Positions 7,547 through 12,400 of a stretch of 12,400 bases of DNA are shown in pieces (position 1 is the first letter of the stretch; each line of letters opens with the position of its first letter). Location of the stretch: the NCBI GenBank assembly GCA_017999075.1, contig JAGOBX010000056.1, forward strand, positions 1 through 12,400, in the 5' to 3' direction. This DNA is from Candidatus Babelota bacterium (GTDB lineage Bacteria > JAGOBX01). Below the pieces are notes generated by a model. It was not told where the DNA came from. It was given only the letters and a program-made list of their open reading frames with translations, and searched no databases. The position numbers and the translations under genes were made by a program.

Positions 7547-8958
7547 AAAACATCACCGATCGATTCTATATTGACTGAACCATTAACTTTAATCCCGTGT
7601 TTGTTCATATTATAAAATCTAATGTTCTTATTCAATTCTATATATTTTTCAAATTCAAATATATAATTTTTCAAATTATGCAGAGTATATATTCCGCAAA
7701 ATTTTACCGCATTCATTTTTATTAAATTTTCACAGTACCGCGATTCAAAAGTTATAAATTTATTCAAAGACTTCAGAACTGAATAAAAGTAACAGCTGTA
7801 TTTCGAATACATCAAATCATTAGTAAACCCGAAATCCTGACCTGTAAATATTATTTTACTGTATCCCAGTCCTATTAAAAAATCAAGTGCGTATAATGAA
7901 ACTGAAGCTCCACCGCCGAGTTCGCTGCCGCTGTCATAATCAAGCCCATTTTTCAAACCGTCAAGAACAGGATGGTGTTTGGATATAAAATGGAACTTAT
8001 CTCCCTCGTATTTTTCTACTATTTCATGATAAGTATACGGAGAAAATATCAGCGCTGTTTCAGACGAATCAAACCCTTCAAAAAATTTCACACAATCTTT
8101 TTGCGGATCAACGCTTACAGTAAAATCAGGTTTTATCCCTGTTCTTTTCATTATAGGAATAGCTGCATCTACGGCTATAACCATAACTTTATCTCTATTG
8201 ATTTTTATATTTTCTATATAATAATCTGCAGAAGGTCCTGCTCCTATTAAAATTCCTGCGGATTTCACAGGATTTTTTTTCAAATTCGAAATACCATTAT
8301 TTTTTTTTATATGCTTTTTATTTTTATTAATATTTTCTTCTATGATATTTCCGAATTTATCTTTATAATTTTTTTTTATGCATAATCTGCTGAAAAAATC
8401 GGAAATTACAGAAAATTCAGGTTTCACTGATGTAATAAGTTTTGATAAATTCTGCGGTATTATAAATTTATATTTTCCTGAATCAAGCCCAAAATCCCTT
8501 ATTCTCGACTGAATCTCCCCTGTTGTTTTTCCGTAAATAAAACCTGTATTAAATTTTTTTAAAAAAGTTATGTCAAACTTTTCTATTATCAAACTAATGA
8601 TTTCAGGAAAAAATATTATATATATCACTTTTTCAAAATCACTGCAATTACGCAGTTTGAAAAAAATTTCCTGTTCATACCCTCCAAGAAATTCTGCAAA
8701 TACAGGGACAGAATTTTCAGAAAATTTCAGTTCAGATTCTAAAATTCTCTCCATTTCCCTGACAGGATTGATTCTACTGTTCAGATTTATTTTTTCATTA
8801 TGATTTAATGGATTTATAAAACTTATATGCGGTACATCTGTTATATGTGAGGGATTTACAAAAAAACCTGATTCATTTGATTTATATGATTGTAAAAAAT
8901 TATACAATCCGTTATGTTCAGTTTTTAAAAAATTCAAATTTTCATTTTTAATTTTCAT
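7543..8958 (-). CDS. Maf-like DUF115 (6-hydroxymethylpterin diphosphokinase MptE-like) glycosyltransferase family protein
   Basis: The product has 471 residues, soluble, with no signal peptide. The central domain (about 232-400) carries ILIGAGPS (236-243), IAVDAAIPIM (261-270), PDFTVSVDPQ (277-286), GGGASVS (348-354) and FTGQDF (371-376), the ordered signature of the Maf/DUF115 family. The C-terminus (NMNKHGIKVNGSVNI) matches the usual terminal segment of Maf proteins. Characterised Maf proteins transfer nonulosonic acids to flagellin in the cytoplasm. No flagellin, chaperone or sugar-synthesis gene is in view, so the acceptor is unknown. It is somewhat shorter than many Maf proteins, mainly in the N-terminal part. 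The ATG at 8958 is chosen because an ATG 10 nt upstream (8968) terminates after six codons; no strong ribosome binding site is visible. The next gene overlaps by 4 bp. Confidence 0.87.
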   Translation of the reverse strand: MKIKNENLNFLKTEHNGLYNFLQSYKSNESGFFVNPSHITDVPHISFINPLNHNEKINLNSRINPVREMERILESELKFSENSVPVFAEFLGGYEQEIFFKLRNCSDFEKVIYIIFFPEIISLIIEKFDITFLKKFNTGFIYGKTTGEIQSRIRDFGLDSGKYKFIIPQNLSKLITSVKPEFSVISDFFSRLCIKKNYKDKFGNIIEENINKNKKHIKKNNGISNLKKNPVKSAGILIGAGPSADYYIENIKINRDKVMVIAVDAAIPIMKRTGIKPDFTVSVDPQKDCVKFFEGFDSSETALIFSPYTYHEIVEKYEGDKFHFISKHHPVLDGLKNGLDYDSGSELGGGASVSLYALDFLIGLGYSKIIFTGQDFGFTNDLMYSKYSCYFYSVLKSLNKFITFESRYCENLIKMNAVKFCGIYTLHNLKNYIFEFEKYIELNKNIRFYNMNKHGIKVNGSVNIESIGDVL

Positions 8959-9005
8959 TATCAGGCATATTAATTATTTCAACTTTCTAAACAAATTAAA
9001 ATAAG

Positions 9006-9014
9006 TTTATAACA
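9006..9014 (-). promoter_or_regulatory. Possible extended -10 promoter for the Maf-like gene
   Basis: Within the 109-bp gap 8959-9067 the minus strand reads TGTTATAAA, an extended -10 (TG-N-TATAAA) with no recognisable -35 at the right distance. If used, transcription would start near 9000, about 40 nt before the gene. The unusually long gap, compared with 35 bp or less between the other operon genes, is the main reason to suspect a promoter here. Confidence 0.25.
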
Positions 9015-9067
9015 TAATAAAATCCGTATAATTATTAAATCATTTTTTAAATAACAGTTTTTTAAAA

Positions 9068-9748
9068 TTAAACATTTTCCGGTTCGAGAACTTTTTGTTT
9101 TGGATCTGTTACCATACCGCCTGAAATAATAAATTTCATTGCGTCTTCAATTTTTATATCCACAACAATCAATTCTTTTTCAGCAGCTACAACCAAATAA
9201 CCTGAAGTCGGGTTGGGGGTCGTCGGAACAAACACATTAAACATCTTCTCTCCGGTTTGTGTCGTGAGTTTACTATTCTGGCTAGTTAAAAAACCCATTG
9301 AATACAAACCTTTTCTCGGAAATTCAACATAAACCACTTTATTAAACATTCCTTTATTTTTTCCCTGTATGTTCGAAATGATCTGCTCTATTATCTGTTT
9401 AAGTATAGAATATATTTTATTTATTATCGGAAGATGTTCAAGAAAATCTTCAAGAAGCTCAAAAATTTTTTTACCCAAAAAATTCGAGAAAAAATATCCG
9501 ATTATTATTATTGAAACAAATGTTACTCCAAACGACAGCATTATATCAAAATGCTTTAAAATATTAATGTCTTTCAAATAATCCGGAACAAACCTGTAAA
9601 TAATGTTCTGCGGCAGACTTTCATATATTATCACTATCAGATATTTTATCACAGCATACGTTACGGCAAGAGGCAAAACAAGTATTAACCCCGCTATAAA
9701 ATAACGTTTTACCGACCTAATCATTTTTCTTAAAATAATATTCTTCAT
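9068..9748 (-). CDS. DUF502 family inner-membrane protein
   Basis: The product has 226 residues. Two hydrophobic segments (about 16-42 and 66-90) are followed by a soluble C-terminal part. The family signature is clear: a positively charged N-terminus with RYFIAGLILVLPLAVTY, PIINKIYSILKQI around 107-119, and VFVPTTPNPTSGYL (173-186) followed by the conserved tail ISGGMV. The biochemical function of DUF502 is not established. A good AAGGGAA ribosome binding site precedes the ATG. The gene starts 35 bp after the PBP gene, so the two are almost certainly co-transcribed, which links this protein loosely to peptidoglycan synthesis or division. Confidence 0.9.
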   Translation of the reverse strand: MKNIILRKMIRSVKRYFIAGLILVLPLAVTYAVIKYLIVIIYESLPQNIIYRFVPDYLKDINILKHFDIMLSFGVTFVSIIIIGYFFSNFLGKKIFELLEDFLEHLPIINKIYSILKQIIEQIISNIQGKNKGMFNKVVYVEFPRKGLYSMGFLTSQNSKLTTQTGEKMFNVFVPTTPNPTSGYLVVAAEKELIVVDIKIEDAMKFIISGGMVTDPKQKVLEPENV

Positions 9749-9753
9749 ATTTG

Positions 9754-9760
9754 TTCCCTT
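9754..9760 (-). promoter_or_regulatory. Ribosome binding site of the DUF502 gene
   Basis: The minus strand reads AAGGGAA, 5 nt before the ATG at 9748-9746. It is one of the few strong Shine-Dalgarno sequences in the window and fixes this start. Confidence 0.6.
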
Positions 9761-9783
9761 ATCCTTATATTATAAATAAAAAA

Positions 9784-11877
9784 TCAGCTTTTGAATTTAA
9801 GATTTATCACATCATTCTTTTTCAAAACAGTGTTTGGTTTAATGTTCTGGAAATATAAAAATCCTGAACCTTCTATAACTAACTTCAATTTATACAAGTC
9901 TGAAACTGTTGACAGAATCTTTAAACAATCGCGTTTTGATTTATTTTTTAAATCAGGCATAATAAACTTGCCGGACTGAATATTTATTATTGGCTCAGAG
10001 CTATCTGCTTCAGATTTATTTTTTGTACTTTTCTTCTGCAATTCTAAAAAATTTTTCTTACTTTCATTAATGCTCGATCTGTCAGCAGTAGTAACCATCA
10101 CATTATCAACCGGATATTTTTCATAATATTCAAGAAGTCTGACTGCTATTTTGTTAAATAAAGGCGCTGCTGTAGAACCTCCTGAAGATTCTTTCACAGG
10201 CTGATTTATTGCTACCAATATAGCAAACTGAGGATTTTCTACGGGAAAAAAACCGAAAAATGACGATATTGACTGTTCCCTGCTGTATCCTCCGCGTTTA
10301 TCAATAGCCTGTGCAGTGCCTGTTTTTCCTGCAATCTTAAACCCTTTAATTCCCGCCTTCTGTCCGGTTCCTTTATCAACTACAGACAACATCATAGCTG
10401 CAACTTTATCAGCAGCGTTTTTTTTCATAACCCGCCTTATTATTTCAGGTTTTTTAACTGTTTCAACTATATTATTATTATCATCGCGGAATTCTTTTAC
10501 AATTATAGGCTTTAACAAAATTCCGCCGTTTGGTATTACCATAAGCGAATTTATCAATTGAAGAGGGGTTACTGTCACTTCCTGACCTATCGAAATAGAA
10601 TATTTTGACAAACCTGACCATAAATCAGGTTTCCTCAAAAATCCTGCGCGTTCACCCGGTATTTCACAACCAGTAGTTATACCAAATCCGAAATTAACTA
10701 AATTTTTGTAAATTTGATTTTTTGACAGCTGTGATACAGCCTGTATTATTCCTATATTGCATGAATTTTCCATTACATTTATAAATTTCTGGTCGCCATG
10801 CGATTTATTGTCAAAACAATGATACGTATGATTAAAAACAGAATATCTTCCTGAACAATGATAATTTTTAACATCATCTATCAATTTTTCATTTACAAGA
10901 AGAGAAGCTGTCACCACTTTCATTGTTGATCCTGGTTCATACCAGTCGCTTATACAGTAATTTCTCATAACTTCCGTATTGGTTACTTTATTAAATTCAT
11001 TTAAATCAAAATCTGGACGATTGGCCATAGCAAGAATTTCTCCGGTTCCAGGTCTCATAACTATCGCTGAAATAGTTTTAGGCTGATATTCTTCAAAAAC
11101 CTGATTTATCTCGCTTTCCACTATCTGCTGAATATAATTATCTATAGTAAGAACAACATTACTTCCTGAAAATGAAGACATGACTTTTTTATCATAAAAT
11201 AATATGCCTATCGGTTCTTTAAATATTTTATCTTTAGCGTTTTTACCGCTTAACATATCATCATACTGATTTTCTATTCCGTATAATCCTCGGTTATCTT
11301 TTGAAACAAAACCTAACACGTGACTCAATAAATTTTTGTATGGATATTTACGTTTATATCTCGTTTGAACAGCAAATGAATTTTCATATTTTTTTAAACG
11401 TTTCTTTATTTCTTTCAATATTGTATTGTCCTGCAAATCTTCCATCAAATCTATCCAGTTCCTCGGGGTTTCCTTAAGTTTTGCGTTAAGCTCTTTATAA
11501 CTTATGTTCAATATATTTGATAAAACAACTATAGCGTCATTATCTTTAATAATATCTTTTTTTTCCATAACAAGAACCCTGTTGTTTATAGAAAAAGCAA
11601 GTTTTTCAAGATTAGAATCATATATTATTCCGCGCGGCAAATTCACCGAAGAAATCTGTTTTGGTTTCAGCAATTCCACTGGCAGTTTTGAAAATGTTTT
11701 TTTTACAAGTTCAGTGTCTGACGAAGTCAATCGTAACATTAACGAATCTTCAGGCGCAGAATCAATGTGTTTAAACAGCATCCAGTCAGTTAATCTATAT
11801 ATTAATACCAAAGTAAATAAACATAACATGAATATAATAAATAAAAACCTTTTTTTTACTTTTTGCTCAAAGTTCAT
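9784..11877 (-). CDS. ftsI: Class B penicillin-binding protein (FtsI/PBP2 transpeptidase) with one C-terminal PASTA domain
   Basis: The product has 697 residues. A short cytoplasmic N-terminus and one membrane anchor (about 10-28) are followed by the non-catalytic dimerisation domain (PRGIIYDSN at 81-89) and the transpeptidase domain with all three active-site motifs: S317-TM-K320 in EPGSTMK, S372-C-N374, and K518-T-G520. A charged linker (about 600-635) leads to one PASTA domain (about 636-697). It cross-links peptidoglycan stem peptides in the periplasm or extracytoplasmic space, with a partner SEDS glycosyltransferase in known systems. The symbol reflects family, not proven division function; a SpoVD- or PBP2x-like role is possible. 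No mraZ, mraW, ftsL or murE is adjacent: the neighbours are a divergent receiver-like gene and DUF502, so it lies outside a standard dcw cluster in this window. The start is supported by a GAAGGA ribosome binding site. Confidence 0.93.
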   Translation of the reverse strand: MNFEQKVKKRFLFIIFMLCLFTLVLIYRLTDWMLFKHIDSAPEDSLMLRLTSSDTELVKKTFSKLPVELLKPKQISSVNLPRGIIYDSNLEKLAFSINNRVLVMEKKDIIKDNDAIVVLSNILNISYKELNAKLKETPRNWIDLMEDLQDNTILKEIKKRLKKYENSFAVQTRYKRKYPYKNLLSHVLGFVSKDNRGLYGIENQYDDMLSGKNAKDKIFKEPIGILFYDKKVMSSFSGSNVVLTIDNYIQQIVESEINQVFEEYQPKTISAIVMRPGTGEILAMANRPDFDLNEFNKVTNTEVMRNYCISDWYEPGSTMKVVTASLLVNEKLIDDVKNYHCSGRYSVFNHTYHCFDNKSHGDQKFINVMENSCNIGIIQAVSQLSKNQIYKNLVNFGFGITTGCEIPGERAGFLRKPDLWSGLSKYSISIGQEVTVTPLQLINSLMVIPNGGILLKPIIVKEFRDDNNNIVETVKKPEIIRRVMKKNAADKVAAMMLSVVDKGTGQKAGIKGFKIAGKTGTAQAIDKRGGYSREQSISSFFGFFPVENPQFAILVAINQPVKESSGGSTAAPLFNKIAVRLLEYYEKYPVDNVMVTTADRSSINESKKNFLELQKKSTKNKSEADSSEPIINIQSGKFIMPDLKNKSKRDCLKILSTVSDLYKLKLVIEGSGFLYFQNIKPNTVLKKNDVINLKFKS

Positions 11878-11882
11878 TTTTT

Positions 11883-11888
11883 TCCTTC
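11883..11888 (-). promoter_or_regulatory. Ribosome binding site of the PBP gene
   Basis: GAAGGA on the minus strand lies 5 nt before the ATG at 11877-11875 and supports that start. Confidence 0.55.
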
Positions 11889-11999
11889 ATTTCTTTTTTT
11901 GCATTTTTTTTATTTAATTTTTACTGAATCCAATGTAAAATCTATAAAAATTCTTAAAAAATCATTATATATTTCTAATTTTTACCCTATCTTAATAAT

Positions 12000-12028
12000 A
12001 ATTTAATCAATATTTTATTATTTGTCAA
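12000..12028 (-). promoter_or_regulatory. Candidate promoter of the PBP-DUF502 operon
   Basis: A perfect TTGACA on the minus strand (12028-12023) is followed after 17 bp by TAAATT (12005-12000, 4 of 6). Transcription would start near 11993, leaving a leader of about 115 nt. The -35 is convincing in such AT-rich DNA; the -10 is only fair. No other structure is evident in the 242-bp divergent gap 11878-12119. Confidence 0.4.
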
Positions 12029-12056
12029 TACAAATCTAACAATTCTCATTTTAATA

Positions 12057-12084
12057 TTGAAAATTTTTTTAAAAGATATATAAT
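12057..12084 (+). promoter_or_regulatory. Sigma-70-type promoter for the plus-strand receiver-like gene
   Basis: TTGAAA (12057-12062) is followed after 16 bp by a perfect TATAAT (12079-12084). Transcription would start near 12091, about 30 nt before the ATG at 12120. It is arranged back to back with the PBP promoter. Confidence 0.5.
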
Positions 12085-12119
12085 TTTATAAAAAAGTTAA
12101 AATCACGGGTTACTATTAC

Positions 12120-12400
12120 ATGGGTTCTATTTTTTTATTTAGCAACAATGATAATGAAATAAGTTCTATTAGAGAATTACTCAAATCAGAATACACAGTT
12201 AAAGTTTTTTGTGAAGAAAAATTTCTTTTTTCAAATCTTAATTCAAACAAAATTCCCGATATAATTATCATAGAAGACAGTTCAATTGATGAAAAAATAT
12301 TCCAGTATATAATATCAAAATTAAAAACAACCGATAAATTTAAAAATATCCCTATTATAAATATTTTTAATTCCGATGATAAAGATAGAATTAAAAAATA
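12120..12400 (+). CDS. Degenerate response-regulator receiver-like protein, C-terminus beyond the window
   Basis: An ATG at 12120 opens a frame that runs 93 codons to the right edge without a stop. The pattern is that of a receiver fold: a first beta strand (SIFLF), a charged helix (EISSIRELLKSE), a second strand, then PDIIIIED where the phosphoacceptor strand should be, and later IPIINIF. The key residues are unusual: the N-terminal acidic pair is Asn-Asn (SNNDNEI), the position of the phosphorylated Asp is Glu (the E of IIIIED, followed by D), and the conserved Thr/Ser after the fourth strand appears to be Phe. This suggests a pseudo-receiver that does not take a normal phosphate. The ribosome binding site is weak. 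Any output domain lies outside the window. Confidence 0.65.
   Translation, partial: MGSIFLFSNNDNEISSIRELLKSEYTVKVFCEEKFLFSNLNSNKIPDIIIIEDSSIDEKIFQYIISKLKTTDKFKNIPIINIFNSDDKDRIKK

Noticed and set aside
9035-9067. Terminator after the DUF502 gene
   Set aside because: The A/T runs form direct rather than convincing inverted repeats, with no GC-containing stem.
11504-11917. A 137-codon plus-strand open frame antisense to the PBP gene start, and similar shorter frames at 2776-3009, 4445-4696, 7972-8250, 8570-8803, 9369-9581, 9791-9979 and 10316-10561
   Set aside because: All lie opposite well-supported genes, encode low-complexity Phe/Ser/Ile-rich sequence without motifs, and lack ribosome binding sites; they follow from AT-rich codons on the other strand.
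11994-12022. 8-bp inverted repeat AATAATAA/TTATTATT inside the PBP promoter
   Set aside because: It contains only A and T, and such dyads are expected often by chance here.

Overview
The window is strongly AT-rich DNA (GC well under 35% by eye) from a bacterium I cannot place taxonomically. The gene set points to a cell-envelope locus: a lipoprotein with a lipobox, a class B penicillin-binding protein (PBP), a Maf-like DUF115 glycosyltransferase, a GT39-type membrane glycosyltransferase, a DUF502 membrane protein and a membrane-anchored zinc peptidase. A lipoprotein plus a Maf-like protein fits a diderm, but this is inference.

Layout: seven of the eight genes lie on the minus strand and are read right to left. 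From the right they are: the FtsI/PBP2-type transpeptidase with one PASTA domain (11877 to 9784); the DUF502 protein (9748 to 9068); the Maf-like protein (8958 to 7543); the GT39-like glycosyltransferase (7546 to 5996, overlapping the previous gene by 4 bp as ATGA); and the multi-pass gluzincin peptidase (5991 to 3721, 4 bp downstream). These form one or two operons; a 109-bp gap before the Maf-like gene may hold a second promoter. After a 100-bp gap with its own TTGACA promoter comes a large lipoprotein (about 3621 to 851) ending in a LAS-type peptidoglycan-peptidase-like domain. It is followed by an exported protein of unknown function that runs off the left edge (817 to <1). On the right, divergent from the PBP, a plus-strand gene begins at 12120 and runs off the edge; it encodes a receiver-like domain with degenerate phosphorylation residues.

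Main observation: the lipoprotein has no usable in-frame start upstream of its signal peptide. A good ribosome binding site and ATG (3619-3621) are out of frame with it, and exactly between them sits a pentanucleotide tandem repeat (AACCC x3 on the coding strand). Losing one unit, or gaining two, would join the ATG to a textbook signal peptide and lipobox. This is the expected architecture of slipped-strand phase variation, with this copy in the OFF state. A second, unrelated pentanucleotide repeat (AATAG x5, one imperfect) lies between the lipoprotein stop codon and the ribosome binding site of the next gene.

Working together (inference): the PBP builds septal or side-wall peptidoglycan, the Maf-like and GT39-like proteins probably glycosylate a protein or lipid-linked substrate at the membrane, and the lipoprotein may be a switchable surface or periplasmic peptidoglycan hydrolase. 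I found no rRNA, tRNA, CRISPR array, transposase or integrase.
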